Assembly: GCF_017115045.1 (NCBI RefSeq)
Contig: NZ_JABXKK010000085.1
Coordinates: 50,363 to 114,362 of the forward strand
DNA from: Nostoc sp. NMS8
GTDB lineage: Bacteria; Cyanobacteriota; Cyanobacteriia; Cyanobacteriales; Nostocaceae
Direction: 5' to 3'
Length of the DNA: 64,000 nucleotides
Below, piece by piece: positions 18,316 through 27,331 of the stretch. A model generated the notes under the pieces. The model had not been told where the DNA came from, made no database searches, and was given only the letters and a program-made list of their open reading frames with translations. Each line of letters opens with the position of its first letter. The first letter of the stretch is position 1. A program made the position numbers and the translations under genes.

Positions 18316-20058
18316 ATGATTGCGACACCTGAATTAAGATACTTTACCTGGGTTAAACAAAAATTTCACAGGCTTAGTATTCGGCAAAAAATTTTTTGTG
18401 GGTACGGACTGGCTTTGGGAATTGCAGTCTTGGGAACAACGGCGGGGTTGGTAATAGGCGATCACTATTTTCAACAAGCTAGACAACAGATGAGCTTGGT
18501 AGATGAAGAAGGAAGTTTGTTAAGTAGTCTGCAAGGCAAACTGTTGGAAATACAGATCCACAAGCAAGAAATAGTGCCTTTTTTGCAGCAGCAGCAAGCT
18601 TTACAAAGGGGAGTTTCTAATTTTAAAAGCGATCTAGCGGAAGCTGAAACGTTGCTTTCTCAAGTGCAGGAATTTAGTCAAATTAATTCGCAAAGAGATT
18701 TACAAGCTCTCCTCACAAAACATAACAGCTCAATAACTGAATATTTTGAACAACTCAGGGGGCTGATTCGGAAAATTTTGCCATTAAGTTTACAGCCAGA
18801 GGGAGCGATAAAAGCGCAGCAATTAATCTCGACATTCAGCCAAAGTCAGGATGCTCTCAAGTTTTATCAGTTTGCCCATGAGTTAGCCGACTTTGCTAAA
18901 ACGCTTCAAAAACGCCAAGAGCAGGCTGATCTAGCCCAAAAAAAGGCTGCGTTAATCCAAACTCAAATTATTATTGGTAGTATGCTGATGTCAGTGGCGA
19001 TCGCAGCTATCTTAGCTTTTTACACAAGTAAAATCATCGCCTATCCTATCAATGCGGTGACAAATATTGCCCAAAGAGTTACCCAAGAAGCTAATTTTGA
19101 CTTGCAAGCACCTGTAATTACACAAGATGAAGTAGGGGCTTTAACTAGCTCCCTTAATCAACTTATCCAACAAGTGAAGCATCTTTTAGAAGAACAGCAA
19201 GCCGAGTCCCAAATTAGACTGATTCAAAGTGAGAAAATGTCTAGTTTAGGAAGGATGCTAGCTGGTGTGGCCCACGAAATTAATAATCCAATAAATTTCA
19301 TTTCTGGCAACCTCGTACACGCAAAAACCTATACTGACGACCTATTAACCTTACTGCAAACATATAAAGCCGAAGTTCCTCAGCCTTCCGCAACTATACA
19401 AACACTAGCAGAAGAAATTGATTTGGAGTTTTTGGAAGGAGATTTACCAAAACTCTTCAACTCAATGAAAGTTGGCGCTGACCGCACGCGAGAAATTGTG
19501 CGGAGTTTGAAAGATTTTTCTCGTTTAGATGATGGTGAAGCGCAGTTAGTAGACTTACATGCTTGTTTAGATAGTACACTGTTGATTCTCAATAATCGCC
19601 TGAAGAATGGGATTAGCCTGATTCGCAACTATGGAGAGATTCCAGAGATTCCAGGCTATACAGGTTTACTTTATCAGGTATTTATGAATCTTCTCAGCAA
19701 TGCCATCGATGCCTTAGAGGAAAAATTGGCTGAGAATCCCGAATTTTTAGCTGAAATTACTATTATCACAGAATGCTGTCAGAATGAATTAGCGATCGTG
19801 CGAATAACAGACAACGGCTCTGGTATTTCACCAGAAAATCAGAAAAAGATATTTGAAACATTTTTTACAACCAAACCGCGAGGCATTGGTACCGGTTTGG
19901 GGCTAGCGATCGCATATCAGATTGTGGTAGAAAAACATCAGGGTAAAATTACCTGCCAATCTGAGTTAAATCAAGGAACAGAGTTTGCGATCGCATTACC
20001 CACCGTAGGTATCGCTTTGCCCACCGCAAGTATCGCTTTACCGATTTCTCATCCTTGA
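18316..20058 (+). CDS. Membrane sensor histidine kinase with HAMP domain
   Basis: The protein has 580 residues. Two membrane helices (IFCGYGLALGIAVLGTTAGL near residue 30, and IIIGSMLMSVAIAAILAFYT near 215) bracket a ~150-residue helical sensor region. A HAMP domain follows, then the dimerisation helix with GVAHEINNPINFISGN (phosphorylated His near residue 321). The ATPase domain has NLLSNAIDALEE, DNGSGISPE and GTGLGLAIAYQIV. It autophosphorylates on His and passes phosphate to an unlinked response regulator. The C-terminus ends in a degenerate triple repeat (IALPTVG, IALPTAS, IALPIS) beyond the normal kinase end. Confidence 0.93.
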   Translation: MIATPELRYFTWVKQKFHRLSIRQKIFCGYGLALGIAVLGTTAGLVIGDHYFQQARQQMSLVDEEGSLLSSLQGKLLEIQIHKQEIVPFLQQQQALQRGVSNFKSDLAEAETLLSQVQEFSQINSQRDLQALLTKHNSSITEYFEQLRGLIRKILPLSLQPEGAIKAQQLISTFSQSQDALKFYQFAHELADFAKTLQKRQEQADLAQKKAALIQTQIIIGSMLMSVAIAAILAFYTSKIIAYPINAVTNIAQRVTQEANFDLQAPVITQDEVGALTSSLNQLIQQVKHLLEEQQAESQIRLIQSEKMSSLGRMLAGVAHEINNPINFISGNLVHAKTYTDDLLTLLQTYKAEVPQPSATIQTLAEEIDLEFLEGDLPKLFNSMKVGADRTREIVRSLKDFSRLDDGEAQLVDLHACLDSTLLILNNRLKNGISLIRNYGEIPEIPGYTGLLYQVFMNLLSNAIDALEEKLAENPEFLAEITIITECCQNELAIVRITDNGSGISPENQKKIFETFFTTKPRGIGTGLGLAIAYQIVVEKHQGKITCQSELNQGTEFAIALPTVGIALPTASIALPISHP

Positions 20059-20179
20059 GCTAGTAGCTTTTGAAATTTTAAGTGTTCTAATCTTTTAGTA
20101 TACTCATAAAAGTCAGTGTACATAAAAAACTCCAAACCAGTTTTGGCAAGGTTTTTGAGAACAAAAAGAGAAACAACTT

Positions 20180-20704
20180 ATGGGACTTTTCGATCAAATT
20201 CTTGGTGCTGTCACTAATCCCAATCAACAGGGTAGCTTGGGTCAACTGGGAAGTATTATCAATACTGTACAGCAGTTGAGCCAAAGCACAGGTGCAGACC
20301 CTTCTACCATCCAATCAGTTTTGTCAATCGTCGGTGGTCAAGTGCGTTCTACTCTACAAGACAAGCAAGCTACAGATGGTAATGAAGCCGCACAAAATCT
20401 AGTGAGTCAATATGCTGGTACTTCTCCCAACCCCGAAGCCGTCGATTCGCTATTTTCTCCTCAGATACAACAGCAGGTAGCTGAAGTTGCTGCCCAACGC
20501 ACTGGGTTAGATGCTGGTATAGTTCAACAATTGCTGCCTTTAGCTGTACCTTTGGTACTAAAGTTTCTACAATCAGGTGCTAATACCCAGAATCCCCAAG
20601 CTGGCGGAAATCCTGTATTGAATTCCTTCTTGGATGCTGATGGCGATGGTGATGTCGATATCGCTGATGCTATCCAAATGGCTAGTCGACACATCAGACA
20701 ATAA
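20180..20704 (+). CDS. DUF937 domain protein with a C-terminal calcium-like motif
   Basis: The protein has 174 residues. It starts MGLFDQILGAVTNPNQQGSL, the classic DUF937 opening, followed by helical Gln-rich segments and LLPLAVPLVLKFL. The C-terminus DADGDGDVDIADAIQMA has the D-x-D-x-D-G spacing of an EF-hand or dockerin calcium site. It is cytoplasmic with no signal peptide. AAAAAGAGAAAC precedes the start. Function is unknown. It is 121 bases after the kinase gene. Confidence 0.85.
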   Translation: MGLFDQILGAVTNPNQQGSLGQLGSIINTVQQLSQSTGADPSTIQSVLSIVGGQVRSTLQDKQATDGNEAAQNLVSQYAGTSPNPEAVDSLFSPQIQQQVAEVAAQRTGLDAGIVQQLLPLAVPLVLKFLQSGANTQNPQAGGNPVLNSFLDADGDGDVDIADAIQMASRHIRQ

Positions 20705-20809
20705 CACTTTTCCCCACTCCTCACACATCGACAATTAGTCCTTGCTAGATTCTTAGCTAAGACATAGGCTGGGAACATGAGAAATTCGTAAATATAAATC
20801 AGACAGTCT

Positions 20810-21364
20810 ATGTCTAAATTGTTTGACTGTATCACTAACGAACTGCAAGACTTTATTGCTGCCCAACACCTTTTTTTTGTTGGCTCTGCACCTTTGAGTC
20901 CTACTGGTCATGTTAACCTTTCTCCTAAAGGTCAGGACTGCTTTCGCATCCTCTCTCCCAACCGAGTAGGTTACTTAGACCTTACAGGCAGTGGTAACGA
21001 AACATCAGCCCATTTACAAGAAAATGGGCGGATAACCTTCATGTTTTGTGCCTTTGAAGAACCTCCGTGTATCCTGCGTCTTTACGGTCAAGGAACCACG
21101 ATTTTACCGAGTTATCCAGACTGGGACTCGCTGTATTCTCTATTTTTGCCGATACCTGGAACGCGTCAAATTATCGTCGCTGACATTGAAAAAATCCAGA
21201 CCTCTTGTGGTTTTGGTATACCACTCTATAAATATCAAGGTCAACGCCAGACTTTAGTAAACTGGGCTAATAAAAAAGGTGAAGAGGGAGTTCGAGAATA
21301 TCAACAGCAGAAAAATCTTGTCAGCATTGACGGTTTAGCGACACCACTGAGTGGATTGCCCTAA
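20810..21364 (+). CDS. Pyridoxamine 5'-phosphate oxidase-related flavin protein
   Basis: The protein has 184 residues. It has FFVGSAPLSPTGHVNLSPKG, FRILSPNRVGYLDLTGSG and NGRITFMFCAFEEPPCILRL, the split-barrel FMN-binding pattern of the PPOX superfamily. This large branch is not the true PdxH; it probably reduces or oxidises an unknown substrate with a flavin or F420-like cofactor. The GNAT gene starts ten bases after its stop, so the two form an operon. Confidence 0.88.
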   Translation: MSKLFDCITNELQDFIAAQHLFFVGSAPLSPTGHVNLSPKGQDCFRILSPNRVGYLDLTGSGNETSAHLQENGRITFMFCAFEEPPCILRLYGQGTTILPSYPDWDSLYSLFLPIPGTRQIIVADIEKIQTSCGFGIPLYKYQGQRQTLVNWANKKGEEGVREYQQQKNLVSIDGLATPLSGLP

Positions 21365-21373
21365 CTTTGCCTG

Positions 21374-21880
21374 ATGGATTATTCTATTCGTCCACTCACA
21401 CAAGAAGATGAGCCTTTTCTCTGGCAAATGCTTTACGAAGCAGCCCATCTGGTAGAAGAAGGTAATTTGACAGTGCAAGATGCGAAAAATAATCCTGATT
21501 TGGCAAAATATGTGAAAAATTGGGGATGTAAGGATGATAGTGGCTTCGTTGCTATTTTGGAAAGTAGTAATCAGCCAGTAGGAGCCGCATGGCTGCGTTT
21601 ATTTACAGGTGAAAATAAAGGATATGGCTATGTTGATGAGCAAACTCCTGAATTAGCAATAGCAATTCTTCCCCAATACAGAAATCAAGGTATAGGAACG
21701 CAGTTACTCACACACTTGTTAGCTGCTGTTAATAAATATTATCCATCCGTATCACTTAGTACTAGAGCAACAAATCCAGCCTTTGGTTTATATAAACGAT
21801 GTGGTTTTGAAGTCGTCCCTGGTAGTGAGATAATCAACCGAGTGGGTGGAATATCTCTCAAGATGAAAATTAATTTTTAA
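21374..21880 (+). CDS. GNAT family N-acetyltransferase
   Basis: The protein has 168 residues. The acetyl-CoA motif is QYRNQGIGTQLLTHLL (R/Q-x-x-G-x-G), preceded by ELAIAILP and followed by LSTRATNPAFGLYKRCGFEV. These are motifs A and B of the GNAT fold. The substrate is unknown. It starts ten bases after the PPOX gene and is probably translated from the same mRNA. A small hairpin (TGAGATTTGCATCTCA, 21883-21898) follows the stop. Confidence 0.92.
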   Translation: MDYSIRPLTQEDEPFLWQMLYEAAHLVEEGNLTVQDAKNNPDLAKYVKNWGCKDDSGFVAILESSNQPVGAAWLRLFTGENKGYGYVDEQTPELAIAILPQYRNQGIGTQLLTHLLAAVNKYYPSVSLSTRATNPAFGLYKRCGFEVVPGSEIINRVGGISLKMKINF

Positions 21881-21929
21881 ACTGAGATTTGCATCTCACA
21901 TTAAAATATTCTTACTCTTCATCTTCTCG

Positions 21930-22601
21930 CTATTTGCGATGTTTCTCAAACTCATATTGGGGAATAATTTCTATTTCATTCTTGGCTGCATTTATCCACT
22001 CTTGCATTGCTGAAAGTGCTAATACTGAATCAACATAATCTCTAGAGATAGTATCTAACTGCACATCATAGGCTACAAATCGTAGGACAACTGGAGCAAA
22101 GAATGCATCAGCAATCGTGAACTCGCCAAACAAAAAATTGCCACCAGCCCCAAATTTTTGACGTGATTCTTGCCAGATACTCGTAATGCGGTCAATGTCT
22201 TGTTGCACACCTAATGCTAAACCTTTCCCAGGGTATTTAGTACGACAATTCATTGGCATATTTTGACGCAAATTTTGAAACCCTGAGTGCATTTCTGCAC
22301 TGATGGAACGGGCTAATGCTCTTGCAGGCTTGTTTTCTGGCCACCATTGCAGAGTCGGAAAGGTTTCAGCTAGATATTCACAAATAGCGAGAGAATCCCA
22401 CACAGATTGTGTATCGTGCAATAACACAGGTACTTTTCCTGATGACGAATATTGCCGAATTTTCGATGAAAAATCTGGGTTGTTGTAGAGAGCAATCCGA
22501 ATTTCATTGAATTCTAAACCGAATTGCTTCATCGCTAACCAAGGACGGAGTGACCAAGATGAATAATTTTTGTTGCCGATTACCAAAGTAAGTTGCGTCA
22601 T
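21930..22601 (-). CDS. Glutathione S-transferase family protein
   Basis: The protein has 223 residues from the ATG at 22601 (MTQLTLVIGNKNYSSWSLRP); an upstream ATG at 22628 would overlap the neighbouring gene. The thioredoxin-fold N-terminus has NYSSWSLRPW, GKVPVLLHD and DSLAICEYLAETF; VPVLL with cis-Pro and DS-LAI are the glutathione-binding motifs. The helical C-terminal domain has FTIADAFFAPVVLRF. It probably conjugates or reduces with glutathione in the cytoplasm. It lies four bases after the small hypothetical gene upstream and so may share its transcript. Confidence 0.9.
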   Translation of the reverse strand: MTQLTLVIGNKNYSSWSLRPWLAMKQFGLEFNEIRIALYNNPDFSSKIRQYSSSGKVPVLLHDTQSVWDSLAICEYLAETFPTLQWWPENKPARALARSISAEMHSGFQNLRQNMPMNCRTKYPGKGLALGVQQDIDRITSIWQESRQKFGAGGNFLFGEFTIADAFFAPVVLRFVAYDVQLDTISRDYVDSVLALSAMQEWINAAKNEIEIIPQYEFEKHRK

Positions 22602-22605
22602 ATTT

Positions 22606-22890
22606 TTAATACCTATAAAGCTGTTCAATCCACATGTAAATATCAGTTTGCGAGCCTGAAGAAAAAGATTTTGTGGTTACAGGCTCGTAAGCTTGCCAAT
22701 AGATATTGTCTTGGCGGTCAACCTTTTGCCAAACTTGTAATTCATTAGGATCTGCTAAGAGTCTTTTGACAAAATTTTCCCAAATTATATTCAGAGATTT
22801 CCAAAAGTTTAAGTTGACTTTTTTCTGCAATAACGGATTACAATTTATTTCTATATCTTCTGTTGGTAGACACCTAATGTTATTGTCCAT
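22606..22890 (-). CDS. Conserved-looking small hypothetical protein
   Basis: The protein has 94 residues. The second half (KVDRQDNIYWQAYEPVTTKS, then MWIEQLYRY) is rich in aromatic residues and resembles small cyanobacterial hypothetical proteins that occur in many copies, but I cannot name a family. It is followed four bases later by the GST gene and is divergent from the LysR gene. The palindrome at 22971-22991 in the shared upstream region could control both. Confidence 0.6.
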   Translation of the reverse strand: MDNNIRCLPTEDIEINCNPLLQKKVNLNFWKSLNIIWENFVKRLLADPNELQVWQKVDRQDNIYWQAYEPVTTKSFSSGSQTDIYMWIEQLYRY

Positions 22891-22970
22891 ATAATTATTT
22901 CTGAAATTTGCTCAGTAAATAAAACAGTAACAATATCTCAGTTAGGAATCAAATCATGGCTTGCATAGGT

Positions 22971-22991
22971 TCTATAAATAGGATTTATAGA
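22971..22991. promoter_or_regulatory. Perfect palindrome, candidate LysR operator
   Basis: TCTATAAAT-AGG-ATTTATAGA has 9-base arms and a 3-base centre. It contains the T-N11-A pattern (TAAATAGGATTTA) typical of LysR-family binding sites. It lies in the 177-base gap between the divergent LysR gene and the hypothetical/GST pair, the usual place for autoregulation. Binding is an inference. Confidence 0.45.
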
Positions 22992-23067
22992 TACGAGAAA
23001 CCACTAATACAACCTTTTTGCCACAATAAAGTCAGGATGTGTATACGCTTGTTCTCATCAATTGCCT

Positions 23068-23961
23068 ATGAAACTCTCCCAACTCCGAGCCATAGTTGCA
23101 GTAGCAGATCGTGGTAACTTTAGTGAAGCAGCCTTAGAATTGCAGCTTTCCCAGCCTGCAATTAGTCATGCGATCGCTACCCTAGAAGAAGAATTAGGTG
23201 TGCCTTTATTTGCTAGAGGTCGTCACGGTGCTGTGCTGACACCTGCTGGAGAGCGCATTTTATATCATGCACGTCAAGCAATGCAGCATCTAGAGATGAT
23301 GCAGCACGAAGCAAACCTACATAAAGGTTTACACGGTGGTCATGTGCGAATTGCGGCTTTTCGGAGCGTCGCTACTCATCTATTGCCAAAAGCGATCGCC
23401 CAATTTCACAATCAATTCCCAGAGATTGCTGTCACAATCATAGAGTGCGGGGCTTTCACGGATGTAGAGCAGTGTTTGCATGATGGGCGTGCTGATATTG
23501 GTATTACCTGTCTGCCAACTGGTGAAGAATTTGACACCTGGGAAATTTTTCGGGATGAATATGTAGCTTTACTACCACCACATACCAAAATTAGCAGTCC
23601 GAAAATTACTTGGGAAGACATAGCAGCCTATCCGCCAGTTTTGCTTCCTTGTACACCTTGCGGACGCATTCTTCACAACCACCTAAAGACTTTAGCAATT
23701 CCAATCCATACTGCTACCGACATTCAAGAAGATTCCACAGTCGTTAGTATGGTGAATCAAGGATTGAGAGCAGCTATTATGCCTCGTTTAGCCGCTGTAC
23801 CCATTCCCCCAAAGGTGCAGGTATACAGTTTACCTACGCCGCTCGAAAGAGTCATTGCAACTGCAATTTTATCTAATGCACTGCAAGTACCTGCGGTATT
23901 CACATTTTTGGAGATGTTGAGTAAATTTGATTTTTATAGTTTAGCTAAATTCACTTATTGA
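23068..23961 (+). CDS. LysR-family transcriptional regulator
   Basis: The protein has 297 residues from the ATG at 23068; a TTG two codons earlier is less likely. The N-terminal winged helix-turn-helix is textbook: LRAIVAVADRGNFSEAALEL, QLSQPAISHAIATLEEELGV, then LFARGRHGAVLTPAGE. The rest is the periplasmic-binding-protein-like effector domain (VRIAAFRSVATHLLPKAI). It should bind a small molecule and regulate the divergent genes. The effector is unknown. It has the usual family length. Confidence 0.95.
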   Translation: MKLSQLRAIVAVADRGNFSEAALELQLSQPAISHAIATLEEELGVPLFARGRHGAVLTPAGERILYHARQAMQHLEMMQHEANLHKGLHGGHVRIAAFRSVATHLLPKAIAQFHNQFPEIAVTIIECGAFTDVEQCLHDGRADIGITCLPTGEEFDTWEIFRDEYVALLPPHTKISSPKITWEDIAAYPPVLLPCTPCGRILHNHLKTLAIPIHTATDIQEDSTVVSMVNQGLRAAIMPRLAAVPIPPKVQVYSLPTPLERVIATAILSNALQVPAVFTFLEMLSKFDFYSLAKFTY

Positions 23962-24021
23962 TCGCATTTGACAATTTGGTAGGGAACTTAAACCCAATAA
24001 TTACAAATTACGAATTACAAA

Positions 24022-24305
24022 TTACGAATTACTTAAACCAATGCCTCCTTTCGCGAATTCTTCAACGGTTTTTTGTGAGAATTCATGGGTTGTGATCGCC
24101 TGCAACATTACCAATGGTAAAGTTAAATGATCCGCCCCGGCTTGCAACGACGCGGCTGCTTCTTCAGGAGATTTGATACTAGCTGCCAAGATTTCCGTAT
24201 CACTACCTTTGAGTACGTTAGCCATATCTCGCACCAAAGCAATACCGTCACCTAACAACCGGGTAGCGCGATTTACATAATTCAAGCAGTCTGCACCCAT
24301 CCCCA
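24022..24305 (-). pseudogene. C-terminal remnant of a transaldolase-like gene
   Basis: Minus-strand reading from about 24305 to the stop at 24022 gives ADCLNYVNRATRLLGDGIAL, then TEILAASIKSPEEAAASLQA, GADHLTLPLVMLQAI and TVEEFAKGGIGL. This is the C-terminal third of the transaldolase/fructose-6-phosphate aldolase family (the I-L-A-A-S-I/(R/K)-S strand and the G-A-D-x-x-T-L-P-x-x-x-L motif). The N-terminal half with the Schiff-base Lys is missing. The open frame continues leftwards only through the neighbouring aquaporin remnant. Confidence 0.75.
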
Positions 24306-24505
24306 TAGGTTTAGGGCTTACATTGGCGCATCTTATCCTCATTCCGGTGACAAATGCCAGCGTCAATCCGGTGCGATCGCTAGCCACAGCTGTTTTTACT
24401 CGCGATTGGGCATTGGCTGACCTTTGGATTTTCATTGTATTTCCAATTTTAGGTGGAGTTTTGGCGGGTATGGTCGCCCGATGGCTGCAAGAACCAGACA
24501 TTTAA
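24305..24505 (+). pseudogene. C-terminal remnant of an aquaporin gene
   Basis: Plus-strand reading gives IGLGLTLAHLILIPVTNASV followed by NPVRSLATAVF, WALADLWIFIVFPILGGVLA and GMVARWLQ. This is the last third of an AqpZ-type water channel, including the second NPA-type motif (here NPV-RS) and the last membrane helix. The first NPA half is missing. It begins at the same point where the transaldolase remnant ends on the other strand, so one deletion removed the 5' parts of both genes. Confidence 0.75.
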
Positions 24506-24673
24506 TACTACTTACAACTTCACTGATGCGGTGACGGCGGATTATTCCAACACGGAATCATGGGTATATAGAACGGACATGATATAACTGTCATGCATTG
24601 CTACACCCAGATATTTTGACGTGGCTTTCAAGGGATAATCTTCTTATACAGCAGCCTACACGGAGAATTTAAG

Positions 24674-27190
24674 ATGACATCTCCAGAAACGGTCTTATGG
24701 CTACAAGAACGCACCAGTTTAGGGATTCTCTCACCGGAAGTGTTAAATGCGATCGCTCAAGTAATTGAAGAACAAGTAGTGAGTGCCGAAACTGACTTAG
24801 TTAGCGAAGGCACTCCTCCAGAAGCCCTTTATATTCTCGTGGAAGGTCAACTCGAAAGCAATAGCACTAATCCAGCCTTAGCTTGTGGATTCCTCCCCGG
24901 ATCAGTAATTGAACTCAAACAATTGCTGCTGGAAGAATTAACTCCATTCACAATTACTACGGTGACAGAATGTCACTTGTGGGTTATACCTGCTGCTAAA
25001 TTTCGTGCTTTAGTCACCCAATACCCCGATATTACTCAGGCCTTTTCTCGCCAATTGATTCAAGAATTAGCTCAAGTAACATCTGCACTTAGCTATGAAC
25101 AAGAACGTTCCGTAGCTTTGCGACCCTATTTAGTTACCAAAGCGCAACGGGGAATTGTCGGTACAAGTCGTTATGCTATGCGGCTGCGGGAGCAAATTCG
25201 AGAAGCCGCTGCTGACCGCAAATCAGTGGATATTTTCGGAGAACCAGGTTTAGAAAAAGACAATATAGCCGCTCTCATCCACTTTGGTTCGCCAAAACGG
25301 CGAGAACCAATTATTAAAGTAAATTGTGGTATTCTCCAAACTAGCGGTGCAGATTTATTCGGTCGCGCTGGTGGTAAAGCAGGACTGCTGGAATGGTTGG
25401 GGGAAGGTACTCTCGTTCTCAACAACATCCAAGAATTGCCCGAAGAATTATTAGCTCCGGTGACGCAGTTGCTCAACACTGCTACATATACACCTGCCAA
25501 TCGTTCTGGTGAGCTAGCCGCCCAACCTCGCCCCAGCAAAGCCAGAATTCTGATTGTTTCAGAAAAAACTCAACCAACCATTGAACGTTCTGTTGGTCAC
25601 ATTATTAAAGTCCCACCGCTACGGGTGCGGAAAGCTGATATTCAGGCACAGGTTGAATATTATACTAGTCTCTACACTCGATCTAGAGGCGTTTCTAGAC
25701 CGCATATCACCCCCGAAGCTTTGCGTCGTCTACAATCTTATGATTTTCCTGGCAACCTCAAAGAATTAAAAAATCTCGTAGAAAGAGCGATCGTGCAAGC
25801 GGAGGGTGCTAATGAATTAACAGAAGAAATTTTCTGGCCAGCGGAAACGAAGAAAAAACGATTTCGATTGAATCTGTTAAATGCCTATCCGCCTTTACGG
25901 CGGTTTTTACGTAGTCCTTGGTGGCCCGATCGCATTAACTATGGTTTTACTGCAACAGCTTTTGCAATTATTGTTGCAGTATTATTTATTGGGCCACAAA
26001 CCCGCGATCGCAATTTCGTATTAAATCTATTTTGGGCTTGGTGGTGGCCTTTCTTCTTATTTCTCTTTCCCTTGTTGGGTCGTGTCTGGTGTTCTGTTTG
26101 TCCTTTCATGATTTATGGAGAAATTACCCAAAAGCTCTCCCTCTGGCTGTGGCCTCGAAAACTCAAGCGCTGGCCGAGAGAGCAAGCTGAGAAATGGGGC
26201 GGATGGTTCATGTTTGGTTTATTTTCCCTAATTTTTTTATGGGAAGAACTCTGGCATTTAGAAAATACTGCCTACCTTAGCGCTTGTTTGCTGCTATTAA
26301 TTACTGCTGGGGCGATGATTTTCTCGGCTCTTTTTGAGCGGCGGTTTTGGTGTCGTTATCTCTGCCCCATTGGCGGGATGAATGGTTTATTTGCCAAACT
26401 TTCCATGACAGAACTCCGGGCACAGCAAGGTATTTGTTCTGCCAGCTGCACCACGTATCAGTGCTATAAAGGTGGCCCGCAAAAGGGCGAAGGGCTAGAA
26501 ACAAATGGATGTCCTTTATATTCTCACCCAGCGCAGCTAGAAGATAACCGAGATTGCGTACTGTGTATGACTTGCCTCAAAGCCTGTCCTCATCGTTCTG
26601 TTGAATTCAACTTGCGTCCCCCTGGTATTGAGCTGTGGACAACTCATGTACCCCGCACCTATGAAGTAGCATTACTATTTTTGCTGTTGGGTGGGATATA
26701 TCTGCATCGCTTGCCAGAATTGCTATCTTGGTTGGGGTTACAAGTGGATTTAACTCAGTTTTGGCAGCATTTGGGATTATCGTTGCTAGTTTTAATTATC
26801 CCAGCGATTTTTACCTTTGCCGCTTATAGCTTGCTCCAAGTGTTAAATTTTAACCGTAAGCCTCGAAAATTTGTAGAACTTGCTTATGGCTACTTACCAT
26901 TGGTATTGGGGGGAAACTTGGCTCACTATCTGCGCTTGGGCTTAGGCGAAGGCGGGCGAATTTTACCTGTAACTTTTGCTACCCTTGGCATGGGTGGTGA
27001 ACAATTGCCAATATTGGTTGCTCATCCGGCAGTCATTGCCTTTTTACAAGGTACAACGATCATTTTCTCCGTGTTAATGACTATATTATTAACGCAAAAA
27101 ATTGCAAAGCAACCAGTAAGATCGCTCCTTTGGCAACACCTAGCAGCGATTGGGTTGGGAGCTAGTATGTGGGCGATTATCGTATTTTGA
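24674..27190 (+). CDS. CNB - degenerate sigma-54-activator - membrane polyferredoxin fusion protein
   Basis: The protein has 838 residues in three parts. Residues ~1-145 are a cyclic-nucleotide-binding-like domain (LVSEGTPPEALYILVEGQLE). Residues ~160-390 resemble the AAA+ domain of sigma-54 activators (GTSRYAMRLREQIREAA, PPLRVRKADIQAQVEYY, YDFPGNLKELKNLVERAIVQ), but Walker A is altered (GEPGLEKDN), Walker B is LVLNNIQE and the GAFTGA loop is absent. From ~420 it is an integral membrane protein with CSVCPFMIYGE, CRYLCPIGGMNG and a two-cluster ferredoxin segment (CVLCMTCLKACPH), like NapH/NosR-type electron-transfer proteins. There is no C-terminal DNA-binding helix. Cyanobacteria are not known to have sigma-54. 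A role in redox sensing or electron transfer at the membrane is inferred. Confidence 0.85.
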   Translation: MTSPETVLWLQERTSLGILSPEVLNAIAQVIEEQVVSAETDLVSEGTPPEALYILVEGQLESNSTNPALACGFLPGSVIELKQLLLEELTPFTITTVTECHLWVIPAAKFRALVTQYPDITQAFSRQLIQELAQVTSALSYEQERSVALRPYLVTKAQRGIVGTSRYAMRLREQIREAAADRKSVDIFGEPGLEKDNIAALIHFGSPKRREPIIKVNCGILQTSGADLFGRAGGKAGLLEWLGEGTLVLNNIQELPEELLAPVTQLLNTATYTPANRSGELAAQPRPSKARILIVSEKTQPTIERSVGHIIKVPPLRVRKADIQAQVEYYTSLYTRSRGVSRPHITPEALRRLQSYDFPGNLKELKNLVERAIVQAEGANELTEEIFWPAETKKKRFRLNLLNAYPPLRRFLRSPWWPDRINYGFTATAFAIIVAVLFIGPQTRDRNFVLNLFWAWWWPFFLFLFPLLGRVWCSVCPFMIYGEITQKLSLWLWPRKLKRWPREQAEKWGGWFMFGLFSLIFLWEELWHLENTAYLSACLLLLITAGAMIFSALFERRFWCRYLCPIGGMNGLFAKLSMTELRAQQGICSASCTTYQCYKGGPQKGEGLETNGCPLYSHPAQLEDNRDCVLCMTCLKACPHRSVEFNLRPPGIELWTTHVPRTYEVALLFLLLGGIYLHRLPELLSWLGLQVDLTQFWQHLGLSLLVLIIPAIFTFAAYSLLQVLNFNRKPRKFVELAYGYLPLVLGGNLAHYLRLGLGEGGRILPVTFATLGMGGEQLPILVAHPAVIAFLQGTTIIFSVLMTILLTQKIAKQPVRSLLWQHLAAIGLGASMWAIIVF

Positions 27191-27331
27191 GCTTCACATC
27201 TTCTACCAGGCGGTTTCTAATCGCCTGGACTAGGTGCAAAATGTAAGTTAAGAACATTCTTCCCTACGAACGTGATAGAAAATACTTATATCATTTATGA
27301 TTTTTGACTCATAGTATAAGGATTACAGATA

